This document shows, one piece after another, positions 35,094 to 45,110 of a stretch of 56,844 bases of DNA (position 1 is the stretch's first letter; the number at the start of each line of letters is the position of its first letter). The notes under the pieces are model-generated. The model worked only from the letters and a program-made list of their open reading frames with translations, was not told the origin of the DNA and did not search any database. Both the position numbers and the translations under genes were made by a program. Origin of the DNA: Actinomycetota bacterium (GTDB lineage Bacteria; Actinomycetota; Thermoleophilia; RBG-16-64-13); the NCBI GenBank assembly GCA_012514635.1, contig JAAYZX010000036.1:1-56844 (forward strand), in the 5' to 3' direction.

Positions 35094-35593
35094 CGGCCGA
35101 TGTTCCGTCGAGGGCAGGGTCGGTGACAACAGGCGCCGTGGAGGCTCGGGTTATGACCATCGCAGATCTGCCGCAGGTGATGGTAATCGAAGAGGCATCC
35201 TTTCATTCGTCGTGGTCGCTCGAGTTGTTTCTGGGCGAGTTGGAGGCGCCGGCTGCATGGAACCGTGTGAGCGTGGATGGTGAGGGTCGTGTGCTTGGAT
35301 ACCTGCTGTGTCGCAGACTGTTCGACGTGTGGCACGTTTTGAATGTGGCCGTTGCGTGTAAAGCGCGGGGTCGAAGAGTGGCGCAATCGCTGATGCGGGA
35401 GTTTCTGAACGCCGTTGGTCCCACCGGATACGACGTCACTCTGGAAGTGAGGCCTTCCAATACGGCGGCCATCGCTTTGTATCAACGGTTGGGCTTTGTG
35501 GAGCGGGGTCGTCGGCGTGGCTATTACGGTGATGCGCAGGAAGACGCCCTGATCATGACCCTGGATACGGCAAATTTGAGGAGAGAGCAATAG
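35090..35593 (+). CDS. rimI: Ribosomal-protein-alanine N-acetyltransferase (RimI-like)
   Basis: 167 aa GNAT enzyme. The acetyl-CoA-binding region lies around NVAVACKARGRRVAQSLM and the C-terminal LEVRPSNTAAIALYQRLGF is the characteristic RimI-type ending. It starts at an ATG overlapping the tsaB stop (ATGA) and its own stop shares a base with the tsaD start. RimI is commonly found between tsaB and tsaD. It acetylates the N-terminus of a ribosomal protein in E. coli, but its targets in other bacteria are broader. Confidence 0.87.
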   Translation: MTADVPSRAGSVTTGAVEARVMTIADLPQVMVIEEASFHSSWSLELFLGELEAPAAWNRVSVDGEGRVLGYLLCRRLFDVWHVLNVAVACKARGRRVAQSLMREFLNAVGPTGYDVTLEVRPSNTAAIALYQRLGFVERGRRRGYYGDAQEDALIMTLDTANLRREQ

Positions 35594-36639
35594 TGGCAAG
35601 GGTGTCGTGGTCGGGGATGATGCTGGCTCTGGAGACGTCCTGTGACGACACCTGTGCGGCCGTTATGACTTCCGAAGGTCATTTGCTGTCGTCGGTGATC
35701 CACAGTCAGGATGTGATCCACAAGAAGTATGGTGGAGTGGTGCCCGAGGTGGCCAGTCGCGCCCATGCTGAACGGGCTACGGTGGTAGTGCGGGAAGCGT
35801 TGGAGGAGGCGGACGCCGGCATTGCGGACTTGGGAGCCGTAGCGGTCACGGTGGGACCGGGGCTCATAGGGGCCCTGCTTATTGGTGTGAACACCGGCAA
35901 GGCCATCGCTTGGGCCCGGCGACTTCCGCTCATTCCCGTGAACCATCTGCATGGACACTTGGGTTCCATGTGGTTGACCGATCCGGACGCACCCTTCCCA
36001 TTTTTGGCACTGGTGGTGTCTGGCGGCCACACCATGCTGGTTCGCGTCGATTCTCATCGCGACTTCACTTTGCTGGGTCAGACTCTGGATGATGCGGCGG
36101 GGGAGGCCATGGATAAGGCCGCTCGCCTACTGGGCTTAGGTTATCCGGGAGGCAAGGAGTTGGATCAACTGGCGGAGCACGGTGATCCTACCGCCTACTC
36201 CTTTCCCATAGCGCTACGGGCTGCGGACAATCTGAACCTTTCTTTCTCGGGTGTTAAGACGGCTATGTACTATCTTCTGCGCGACATGAGCCCAGAGGAG
36301 CGGATAGAACACGCAGCGGATGTAGCTGCTTCGTACCGCGCAGCAGTAGTGGAGGCGCTGGTGAGCAAATTGCTCCGCGCCGCCGTTTCTGAGCGGGTGG
36401 CCGGTATAGCTATTGGAGGCGGAGTGGCCGCCAATTCATTGTTGCGTCAACGTGTGCAGACTGAAGGACGGGCCAAAGGATTTCACGTGGTAGTTCCCTC
36501 GTTCGAGCTCTGTACAGATAATGCCGCTATGATCGCTTCGGCTGCGCTGTACGAGGATGCTTTACCCTACCCCACTTATCTGGATTTGGAAGCTACTGCG
36601 TCGCTGACGCTGGGGCAACGGGTGAGTGCGGGGGCATAG
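35593..36639 (+). CDS. tsaD: tRNA N6-adenosine threonylcarbamoyltransferase TsaD
   Basis: 348 aa. The catalytic subunit transfers the threonylcarbamoyl group to A37 of tRNA. LALETSCDDTCAAV opens the ASKHA fold. The metal-binding histidines are in NHLHGHLGS (His118 and His122), and VSGGHTML, DDAAGEAMDKAARLLGL and GGVAANSLLR follow in order. The GTG start overlaps the rimI stop by one base. It closes the tight operon from the glycosylase to tsaD; groESL has its own promoter 50 bp later. Confidence 0.94.
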   Translation: MARVSWSGMMLALETSCDDTCAAVMTSEGHLLSSVIHSQDVIHKKYGGVVPEVASRAHAERATVVVREALEEADAGIADLGAVAVTVGPGLIGALLIGVNTGKAIAWARRLPLIPVNHLHGHLGSMWLTDPDAPFPFLALVVSGGHTMLVRVDSHRDFTLLGQTLDDAAGEAMDKAARLLGLGYPGGKELDQLAEHGDPTAYSFPIALRAADNLNLSFSGVKTAMYYLLRDMSPEERIEHAADVAASYRAAVVEALVSKLLRAAVSERVAGIAIGGGVAANSLLRQRVQTEGRAKGFHVVVPSFELCTDNAAMIASAALYEDALPYPTYLDLEATASLTLGQRVSAGA

Positions 36640-36692
36640 GTCGACGGTAGGTGCGGGAGCGACCTCACCCCCCATTTTCTTCGCCTGTACGA

Positions 36693-36721
36693 TTGACAAT
36701 ATTTGTCACCGGGCATATCAT
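36693..36721 (+). promoter_or_regulatory. groESL promoter
   Basis: A perfect -35 TTGACA (36693-36698), 17-base spacer and -10 TATCAT (36716-36721) lie upstream of the CIRCE element. The expected start point is about 36728, so CIRCE begins almost at +1. Confidence 0.75.
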
Positions 36722-36730
36722 ATGAGGCGT

Positions 36731-36757
36731 TTGGCACTCTCAACGCATGAGTGCCAA
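36731..36757 (+). promoter_or_regulatory. CIRCE operator (HrcA-binding site)
   Basis: TTGGCACTC-N9-GAGTGCCAA is the CIRCE inverted repeat with one symmetrical change from the consensus TTAGCACTC-N9-GAGTGCTAA. It lies at the predicted transcription start of groESL, as expected for HrcA repression of the heat-shock operon. The hrcA gene is not in this window. Confidence 0.92.
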
Positions 36758-36819
36758 TTCGACAAAGGGGATACCTGCGTCATCATCAGCCATGTGTGGT
36801 AGTAGAAGGAGGATTGTGC

Positions 36820-37110
36820 ATGAAGCTTGTGCCGCTCGAGGACAGGGTTATCGTGAAGATTCTCGAGGAAGAAGAGAAGACTGTCAGCGGAATCGTTCTG
36901 CCGGATACCGCCAAAGAAAAACCGCAGAAAGCCACAGTGATTGCGGTTGGGCCCGGCCGCTACGTGGACGACAAACTCGTCCCGGTCGACCTGAAGGAAG
37001 GCGATGTGGTTGTGTTTGCCAAGTACGGCGGCACGGAGATCAAGGTGGACGGCGAGGAGCTCCTCATCCTGCGCGCATCTGACATTCTGGCCAAGGTCGT
37101 TTCCGAGTAG
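36820..37110 (+). CDS. groES: Co-chaperonin GroES
   Basis: 96 aa, starting [13 protein letters not shown]. It has the mobile loop ([16 protein letters not shown]) and the C-terminal [11 protein letters not shown]. It caps the GroEL ring during ATP-driven protein folding. The ATG at 36820 follows AGGAGG; an upstream in-frame ATG at 36751 lies inside the CIRCE repeat and is not the start. groEL follows after 43 bp. Confidence 0.96.
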   Translation: MKLVPLEDRVIVKILEEEEKTVSGIVLPDTAKEKPQKATVIAVGPGRYVDDKLVPVDLKEGDVVVFAKYGGTEIKVDGEELLILRASDILAKVVSE

Positions 37111-37147
37111 TCGGCTTCGCCATCGCACATACGCCAAGGAGGCATGA

Positions 37148-38776
<1,629 letters not shown>

Positions 38777-38793
38777 CAGTAGCGACAAGGCGG

Positions 38794-38860
38794 CGGCGGC
38801 GGGCCTGCGGCCCGCCGCCGGCCTTTGGGGCCGGGCTTTCCGTGCGGAAAGCCCGGCCCC
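38794..38860 (+). terminator. Double hairpin after groEL
   Basis: 38794-38805 pairs with 38809-38820 (12 bp, loop TGC), and 38827-38842 pairs with 38845-38860 (16 bp). They start 18 bp after the groEL stop. There is no real T-tract. The pair resembles the tandem hairpins at 23633-23706. Confidence 0.7.
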
Positions 38861-38957
38861 CTGTGTTTGCAGGGCGCCTCGGTGCTGCTGATCGGCCACA
38901 ACGCATGCTCAACCGCGGCGTTTGCGACTCCGGCCGTCGTCGGGTGGAAGCGACCTT

Positions 38958-39239
38958 GTGGTAGGATTAATCGTCGTCGCTACGAGTGCCTCTCTGCTTG
39001 TAACAGGGTCGGCTGAGCTAATTCGGCCTTTGACGAACGATCCCGAAATATTCACCTACGACATATTCGTAATGAATACACTCACCCAGCTTCTCCTCGC
39101 AATCGGCCACGAGCGGCGCGGCGTCCGCCGCGCAGACGACAGCACCAACCGCACCGGCCGCATCACTCATATTGAAGGCAGGATGCCGTTGGGCTGCCGT
39201 GTGGCCTACTACGGGTTTCTGGTCTCCGCGACTCTGTGA
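38958..39239 (+). CDS. Doubtful small membrane protein before the antiporter
   Basis: 93 aa if the GTG at 38958 is used (GGTGGAAG upstream). The first 25 residues are hydrophobic (VGLIVVATSASLLVTG), followed by a polar, Arg-rich part. It ends 18 bp before the antiporter start. No family is recognised and codon use is not convincing. The rest of the 481-bp gap between groEL and the antiporter contains the terminator hairpins and a short GC palindrome at 39116-39133, but no gene I can support. Confidence 0.22.
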   Translation: MVGLIVVATSASLLVTGSAELIRPLTNDPEIFTYDIFVMNTLTQLLLAIGHERRGVRRADDSTNRTGRITHIEGRMPLGCRVAYYGFLVSATL

Positions 39240-39257
39240 CAGTAGTGGCGCTTTCCA

Positions 39258-40745
39258 ATGAATGAACTATATATTCTGACTGCGGTAATCCTAATTGTGG
39301 TGGTGTTGGTCGCCGCCCTGCTGGAACGCTGGAGCGTCCCCGTTATTCTGGTGGCTCTGGGGACGGGGATCTTCTTCGGCAGCGATGTGCTTGGGTTGTG
39401 GGATTTCAGCGACGTCATCCTCACCAACCAAGTGGCCAACCTTGCCCTGGTCTTCATCCTGTTCCACGGTGGATTCAGCACGCGCCGAGAGGATTTCCGA
39501 TCCGTTGCTCTGGTCGCGGGAGGATTGGCCACGTGGGGGGTAATACTGACGGCTGCAGCCACTTTCGTCATTCTGTGGAGAGTGCTGGGATGGCCTTTGC
39601 AGGAGGCGATGCTTTTGGCCGTCATCATCTCCTCCACCGACGCAGCCGCCACGTTCTCGATTCTACGCCGCCAGCGGATCCCTCGGAAGCTGTCGTCCAC
39701 TCTGGAAATCGAAAGCGCCGCCAACGACCCCATGGCCATACTTCTGACTGTTGCGGCCGTCGATGCCTTCACCTCTGGAGCGGGCCCCTTGTACATGGTG
39801 GCGTTGTCGTTTCTTTGGAAGGCGGCGGCGGGGATTGCCATCGGCTGGCTGCTGTCCTATGCGGCGATTTGGCTGTTCAATCGCCTGGGGCCTCGGGACC
39901 GCGGCCACTACTATGTATTGATGCTGGGCATCGTTCTTCTGATGTATGGTCTGGCCGAAGTGTCTCGGGCCAGTGGGATGCTGACGGTATTCATCGCCGG
40001 GTATATGATTGGTAACCGCCCGTTTGTCCACAAGCAGGGAGTTAACAATTTCTCTGCTGCCCTCTCCACCATCGCCGATATTGGTATGTTCGTGCTGATG
40101 GGACTGCTGATTTCTCCGCGACAATGGGCCACCCTATGGCTCAAGGGCGTAGTGCTGTTTCTTGTGCTGACCTTCATCGCCCGTCCTGTGGCTGTGTGGT
40201 TGGGTACGGTGGGGATGAAAATAGGTCTCAAGAATCGCGTGTTCATCTCTTGGGCGGGTCTAAGGGGAGCGGTTCCCATCATTTTGGCCACTTATCCTCT
40301 GGCAGCGGGACTGGAGGTGGGACGGGACGTGTTCAACTTGGTGTTCTTCGCGGTACTCATGTCCGTACTCGTTCAGGGGTCCTCTCTGGGGGTCGTGGCC
40401 AAATGGTTGAGACTATCCAAGGAATCTCGCCCGCAACCGCTGCACAACCTCGAGCTTCTCACCATGGCCCGGAGCGATATGGACCTGATCGTGGTGGACC
40501 TTCCGGATCCCCAAGGCGCGCGAGGTCCCCGTATCCGCGATCTTCCACTCCCCGAAGGATCCGTCATTGTATTGATCACCCGTGGCGCTGACGTGATCGT
40601 ACCCAAAGGCAACACGCACTTGGAGGGCTGGGATCAAGTCACGGTACTGGCCCACATCAAGGACGAGGCCGCGGTGCGCTCCGCCCTGCTCGATGGAGAA
40701 TTTGTGCCACCGGATGCCGAGGATGAAGAAGAAACGGCCGGTTGA
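39258..40745 (+). CDS. CPA1-family cation/proton antiporter (NhaP2-like)
   Basis: 495 aa. About twelve hydrophobic segments fill residues 5-385. The transport-site motif is in ESAANDPMAILL (the Asn-Asp pair of electroneutral antiporters), with SSTDAAATFSIL before it and GLRGAVPIILATYPL after it. The last 90 residues form a TrkA-C-like regulatory domain (LPEGSVIVLITRG, then HLEGWDQVTVLAH), as in NhaP2-type K+ or Na+/H+ exchangers. It probably sits in the cytoplasmic membrane and controls pH or cation balance. It stands alone between groEL and the glycosyltransferase fusion. Confidence 0.88.
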   Translation: MNELYILTAVILIVVVLVAALLERWSVPVILVALGTGIFFGSDVLGLWDFSDVILTNQVANLALVFILFHGGFSTRREDFRSVALVAGGLATWGVILTAAATFVILWRVLGWPLQEAMLLAVIISSTDAAATFSILRRQRIPRKLSSTLEIESAANDPMAILLTVAAVDAFTSGAGPLYMVALSFLWKAAAGIAIGWLLSYAAIWLFNRLGPRDRGHYYVLMLGIVLLMYGLAEVSRASGMLTVFIAGYMIGNRPFVHKQGVNNFSAALSTIADIGMFVLMGLLISPRQWATLWLKGVVLFLVLTFIARPVAVWLGTVGMKIGLKNRVFISWAGLRGAVPIILATYPLAAGLEVGRDVFNLVFFAVLMSVLVQGSSLGVVAKWLRLSKESRPQPLHNLELLTMARSDMDLIVVDLPDPQGARGPRIRDLPLPEGSVIVLITRGADVIVPKGNTHLEGWDQVTVLAHIKDEAAVRSALLDGEFVPPDAEDEEETAG

Positions 40746-40896
40746 AGTGATGACCAATCTGTGACGATCGTCGGTATAGGCCACGATCTCATGTCTTCGC
40801 TCGTCTGAGCCGGCGCGCCGGCTCAACACTCGCACGGTATAGTGATATCCGCCCGCAGAACAAAGGGGGCATGTTCCTGAGAGAGGGTGAAAATAG

Positions 40897-43068
40897 ATGC
40901 ACGTGAATGGCCGGTGGATCAATATGCCCGGTCTGCAACATGGTCGGCAATATGATTTGTCGGTGGAACTGTTGCCGGAATATCGCAGGCTGTTCAGAGA
41001 GCACGGGATTCCGATTTGGGAGAAGGGGGGAGCCGCTGAGTCCGCCCGCCGGATCGTGATGGTGTCCACCCACGGCTACTGGGGGGATCCGCCACCAGCC
41101 GGTGTTCCTGATACCGGGGGACAGACTTACTACGTCCTTGAGGTGTCAAAGGCATGGGCACGGCAGGGGCGGCAGGTGGTGATCGTAGCACGGCATTTCT
41201 CGCCATATCCGCGTGTGGAGCAGTACGCGGATAACCTGTGGCTGGTCCGTGTACGCGCCGGCGGTGACGGCTTTGTTCGCAAAGAAGATATCTATCCTCT
41301 GGCTCCCCAGATGGCGGAGGGGGTGGTCGCGGTCGCCGATCTATTCGGGGCCGATGCCGTAATGGGACACTATGCAGACGGCATGGTGTGCGCACTTGAG
41401 GCGGCGGAGCAGCTGGAGATACCCCTTGTGGTCATCCCGCATTCGCTTGGGATCAACAAGGTTCTATCTCTTGGATTGGATCCCGACGACCCGGCCGTCT
41501 GGTTCGATAAGCAGTATAACTTTCGCATACGGGAGGACTTCGAACTGGCCGCCCTGCGGGGAGCCGATTTCGAGATCGCCAACACCCTGCAGGAACCCCA
41601 TATCCTGAAGGAATACTATGGGGCCGAGTTTCCCCATGCCGTTATGCCGGCGGGAGCGGGCACGCCCTTCTTTGATATAGCCGCCGATCCGTGTCGCAAA
41701 ACGTTGAACGAACACGGTCTCGCCCCGCAACGATATCTCCTCTACTTCGGACGCTTCTCCGAGGCCAAGAACGTGCCCGGCGTCGCCCGCTTGTACGGCG
41801 AGGCGCGCAGGATCGCTCCCGAACTGATGAAGGAAGTACGGCTGGTTCTGGTGGGAGGTTCTCCTGATAATCACCTGCCCGAGGAAGCCGGAGTAGAAGA
41901 ACAGCTCAGCTGCGCGTTGAGCGAATACGGACTGTCCACTGCGGAGGTGGTGAGGCTGCCCAGTCAGCCGTGGCCGGTTTTGGCCACACTTGCCCACCAC
42001 AGCCTCTGTTACGTGGGAATGCAGTTTGTGGAGCCTTTCGGGATGGGGGTGGCCGAGAGTATGGCGGCGGGGGCTCCAGTGATGATCTCCGGGAACGCCG
42101 GGATCACGAGGTGGATGGAAGACGGTGTCAACGCTCTGGTTGTTGACCCTGGGGACCCGCATTCCGCCGCCCAGAGGCTCATCGACGCGTTGGCGGTTCC
42201 CGGGACTTTGGAGCGGATCGCCGCGGGCGGGAATCATCTGGCTCGTGACACGTTCAGGTGGGATGCCATCGGACGGCGCCAGGCCGACATCCTCGATGAA
42301 CTGTGTTCGAGGGGGGCAGGGAGCCGGGGGCGTGCGTATCACCGGACCACCTTCACTTGGCGTGGCGACCCTCCGCGGGTAGAACCTCATCACACGCGGA
42401 CGGCCCGTATTCTTCTGCCCTATGTGTGCGACAAGGTGGAAGATATGCGTCCGGCGAATATGCGGGCGGTCGTCGTTCTGGCCGGAGAGTCGGGAGCCGG
42501 CAAGACTGAGGTGGCGGAATATCTGCGTTATCTATTAAGGAGCCGGGGGATGCGTGGAGTGACCGTCTCAGGAGACGCTTTCTTCCGATTGGGGCCGGAG
42601 GCCAATCATCGCGCACGCCTCGATGCTTATGCGCAGGGAGAATTGGACGCATACCTAGGGCCGGAAGAGGTCGATATAGAGCGATTGGACGCCGTTCTGA
42701 AACAGGCGACCAATCGGGCGGTTGACGAAATTTTCGTCCCTTCGGACTGCCGGAGGCTTGCATCGCGGTGTTATCCTCAGGTGCCTCTCTCCCTTCGGGG
42801 GGCGGATGTAGTTCTTGTGGATCTGACCTATGGAATGGCTCTCAAAAATGTAGTCTTGAAAGTTTTCCTCGAAACAGACTATCGCGCCAGGATCGCTACA
42901 GTGAAGGCAAGGAATCTTGAGCGCGACCCGGATCAAGACTTCGCCTTCGTAGAAAAGGTTCTAGAGATTGAGCACGGCATTATAGAGGGCATGAAAGAGG
43001 TCGCCGATCTCGTTCTGACTGAAACGCGGGAGGGCCGACCTAACGGGACTGCGAGTGGAGTTGGATGA
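40897..43068 (+). CDS. Glycosyltransferase family 4 protein fused to a P-loop kinase
   Basis: 723 aa. Residues about 45-490 are a GT-B glycosyltransferase resembling sucrose/mannosylfructose-phosphate synthases: PDTGGQTYYVLEVSKAWARQ, VIPHSLGINK, YFGRFSEAKNVPG, and the donor-site region FVEPFGMGVAESMAAG. Residues about 525-700 are a separate P-loop kinase domain with LAGESGAGKTE (Lys536) and a uridine kinase/phosphoribulokinase-like ending. Such a pairing could make a sugar-phosphate donor or acceptor and couple it to transfer, perhaps in compatible-solute or glucosylglycerate-type synthesis; this is inference. No matching phosphatase is adjacent. A lipoprotein gene overlaps its last 14 bases. 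Confidence 0.8.
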   Translation: MHVNGRWINMPGLQHGRQYDLSVELLPEYRRLFREHGIPIWEKGGAAESARRIVMVSTHGYWGDPPPAGVPDTGGQTYYVLEVSKAWARQGRQVVIVARHFSPYPRVEQYADNLWLVRVRAGGDGFVRKEDIYPLAPQMAEGVVAVADLFGADAVMGHYADGMVCALEAAEQLEIPLVVIPHSLGINKVLSLGLDPDDPAVWFDKQYNFRIREDFELAALRGADFEIANTLQEPHILKEYYGAEFPHAVMPAGAGTPFFDIAADPCRKTLNEHGLAPQRYLLYFGRFSEAKNVPGVARLYGEARRIAPELMKEVRLVLVGGSPDNHLPEEAGVEEQLSCALSEYGLSTAEVVRLPSQPWPVLATLAHHSLCYVGMQFVEPFGMGVAESMAAGAPVMISGNAGITRWMEDGVNALVVDPGDPHSAAQRLIDALAVPGTLERIAAGGNHLARDTFRWDAIGRRQADILDELCSRGAGSRGRAYHRTTFTWRGDPPRVEPHHTRTARILLPYVCDKVEDMRPANMRAVVVLAGESGAGKTEVAEYLRYLLRSRGMRGVTVSGDAFFRLGPEANHRARLDAYAQGELDAYLGPEEVDIERLDAVLKQATNRAVDEIFVPSDCRRLASRCYPQVPLSLRGADVVLVDLTYGMALKNVVLKVFLETDYRARIATVKARNLERDPDQDFAFVEKVLEIEHGIIEGMKEVADLVLTETREGRPNGTASGVG

Positions 43069-43945
43069 CTTAGCATCACGCTGCTGCTCGAAGGACCGGG
43101 GTCGTGGGAGCCGGGCTACGCCTGCTTACAGCGCTCGGGGCTACGCGATCTGGTCATCGTGCCTACTGCTGATCCTCGGCGGTATCGTTGTTTTCGGCGC
43201 CGCCTGCGGTGGGGGAGGGCAACGGGACCCGGCCTACGGGACCGTGCTCACGGTCGAGCAGGCCCTGGCTGCTCAGCCGGGCGAGCCTATCAGTGTCACT
43301 GGGGCAATCGTCGCCACGGGGAGTGGAGCCGATATGCAGATGGTTCTCGCCTCCGTTCTGCTGGAGTCGTATCCGCCTCAGGCCGGAGGAGCTATGCTGC
43401 CGGTTGCCGGCCTCGACTCAGCTTCTCTGGTGGGGCTCAGTTCCACCGTGGGCCGTCCGGATCTATCCCCGGTGACGTGGTCCGATTATTGGTTGACCCT
43501 GCACGGAGTCATAAAGAACGGGATCCTGGAAGTCCAAGGCGTGCCTCAGGTGGCGGAAGCGTCGTCCGGAGACCTACAAGTGCGTTTCAGCCCCGTGAGT
43601 GAGCCGTTGACCGCCGGCGGGACGGCCGTTTGGTGGGCCTTCGACATCCAGAACATGGGTGCAGGCGCCGCGGATCTTACATTCTCCAGCGGACAGAGGG
43701 CGGACGTGGTTCTCAGCCGAGATGGAGTGGAGAAATACCGTTGGAGCGCAGACAAGGTCTTCACGCAGGCTCTGGAGACCGTCACTGTGGCCTCGGGCGA
43801 GATCCTACCGATCGTCCTCAACGATGAACTGATGGTGGAGGCGGGCCGGTACGATCTGCGTGCCACGATCGTCGCTGCCGTAGGGCCGGACGGCGCGGAG
43901 CCCTCGCTCCTGCCGGAACTCAACCTCACCGTGACCGTCTACTGA
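43055..43945 (+). CDS. BsuPI-domain putative lipoprotein
   Basis: 296 aa. A hydrophobic stretch (IWSSCLLLILGGIVVFGAAC) ending in Cys51 and four glycines looks like a lipoprotein signal with a weak lipobox, after a polar N-terminus of about 30 residues. Residues about 180-290 match the BsuPI/IPI intracellular proteinase inhibitor fold (FSSGQRADVVL, RWSADKVFTQALETV). The domain is often found in secreted Gram-positive proteins with unknown partners. The start (GTG 43055) overlaps the glycosyltransferase-kinase gene; no internal ATG or GTG lies before the signal. Role unknown; a surface-anchored binding or inhibitor function is possible. Confidence 0.72.
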   Translation: MELDDLASRCCSKDRGRGSRATPAYSARGYAIWSSCLLLILGGIVVFGAACGGGGQRDPAYGTVLTVEQALAAQPGEPISVTGAIVATGSGADMQMVLASVLLESYPPQAGGAMLPVAGLDSASLVGLSSTVGRPDLSPVTWSDYWLTLHGVIKNGILEVQGVPQVAEASSGDLQVRFSPVSEPLTAGGTAVWWAFDIQNMGAGAADLTFSSGQRADVVLSRDGVEKYRWSADKVFTQALETVTVASGEILPIVLNDELMVEAGRYDLRATIVAAVGPDGAEPSLLPELNLTVTVY

Positions 43946-44455
43946 CCGGGGTGGCGCGGCAGGGCGTCGCGGTCAAGGCTCCTGCCCGTGGAAAGTCCGA
44001 AGACGGGACGCTGCGCCACTTCGCCTTCCATTCATCTGGCGCATAGCCTTGGTGGGCACGGATTCCTCCGGCATGACCCTTGGGGGGGCGTCTATCTGGA
44101 GGCCACCAGCGGGCGAGTCCAGATGCAGCTGGGTTACTGATGTCGCTGACACTGCGGTCAGGAAAAACGGGGTGTATCGCCCCCAGTTACACTGCCGCCC
44201 GCTCTTCGGACGTATACGGTCGAAGAATGATCTTTCCCTTGCCCGGCATGGTGACGCCACCCTTGCCGGCATGACCCCAACCTGCAGGGACGGCGAGATC
44301 GCCGGCCTGGGGATCGAGATTGCCCCCGCCCATCCGCGTGGCCACGCCGATGACCTTCATCTCCGGGTGGATGTCCCCGATGGCGACCCATCGACGTGCC
44401 CTTTTTCTCCACGCGGCGTGTGTGTATGCTCTTGCGACAGCGAGGGGAGCAACGA
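43946..44455. other. 510-bp region with decayed coding sequence
   Basis: Between the lipoprotein and the DUF3850 gene there is no intact gene. Bases 44187-44395 are a remnant of a restriction-modification C-terminus (separate entry). Bases 43946-44186 hold several short open frames, one ending in GHGFLRHDPWGGVYLEA, but none matches a family I recognise. Confidence 0.5.
44187..44395 (-). pseudogene. Remnant of a second restriction-modification gene C-terminus
   Basis: In one minus-strand frame this reads PEMKVIGVATRMGGGNLDP, GWGHAGKGGVTMPGKGKIIL and RPYTSEERAAV, then a TAA stop at 44187. It is about 90% identical at DNA level to 46780-46985 of the large restriction-modification gene in the same orientation. 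It lacks a start, the methyltransferase core and the remaining C-terminus, so it is a fragment left by duplication or deletion. It shows that a paralogous copy once lay here. Confidence 0.75.
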
Positions 44456-44746
44456 ATGCAGCACAATCTCAAGATCGAGCGTCAATGGTTTGAGGCGGTC
44501 GTAAGCGGCGCCAAGAAGGCCGAGGTCCGCAGGACAGACAGACCATTCTCCGTTGGGGACAGCTTAATGCTCTACGTCCCCGGCGAAAACGACGGAGTCT
44601 TGGTCACGGTGACCCATATCCTCTCCCTCAGCGAGATCGCTGATCTGGACGGCGCGAGCTCCTACGCGGTGTTGAGCTTCGCAGATCCCCGTCCTATGAG
44701 TGGACAGGAGTTGATCCACCAATTGATGCTTGGGAATGACACATAG
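44456..44746 (+). CDS. DUF3850/PUA-like domain protein
   Basis: 96 aa. It reads MQHNLKIERQWFEAVVSGAK then AEVRRTDRPFSVGDSLML, the pattern of DUF3850 (an ASCH/PUA-like RNA- or nucleoside-binding fold often seen in phage and mobile DNA). The ATG at 44456 has GAGGGGAG in front. Its 3' end overlaps the convergent ASCH gene by 53 bp. Function is unknown; PUA-like folds bind modified bases or RNA. It sits in the decaying defence-like patch. Confidence 0.75.
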   Translation: MQHNLKIERQWFEAVVSGAKKAEVRRTDRPFSVGDSLMLYVPGENDGVLVTVTHILSLSEIADLDGASSYAVLSFADPRPMSGQELIHQLMLGNDT

Positions 44747-45110
44747 TTTCACCGATGTATGCGAACGACTGCGGGGCATGCTCTACACCGAGTTCGTGCA
44801 GTAGCCGCGGCTCTTCGTAAATGAAGACCTGACCCAACTCATAGGCGACAGCCATGTCGCATCCGGAATAGTAGGCTTCATAGAAGCTCCGACTGATCCC
44901 GGAGTGCCGGGCCGTCCGCTCCCAGATGTCATCCAACGATCCGTGATGGGTGCCAACCAACTCGACTTCGCCGACTACACGCCTCACAGGCGACGTCGCG
45001 TAGATCACGATTGAATCCACCTCGGGCCGGCAGCGGACCTTCCTGAACTCATACCGCTTGGTTCCGTTCAATATATTCTGCACGTGTTGAGGGTTAATGG
45101 ACAACAACAT
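44694..45110 (-). CDS. ASCH/PUA-like domain protein
   Basis: 138 aa from MLLSINPQHVQNILNGTKRY, followed by EFRKVRCRPEVDSIVIYATS and VVGEVELVG. This is the ASCH-type opening: a substrate-binding Lys-Glu-Arg strip and a GEVE strand. Related proteins bind RNA or act as nucleoside amidohydrolases; the exact activity is not predictable. The ATG at 45110 lies within the last codons of the GNAT gene (17-base overlap), so the two are probably coupled. It converges on and overlaps the DUF3850 gene. A longer frame reaches to 45245 but that part duplicates the GNAT coding region. Confidence 0.75.
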   Translation of the reverse strand: MLLSINPQHVQNILNGTKRYEFRKVRCRPEVDSIVIYATSPVRRVVGEVELVGTHHGSLDDIWERTARHSGISRSFYEAYYSGCDMAVAYELGQVFIYEEPRLLHELGVEHAPQSFAYIGETMCHSQASIGGSTPVHS

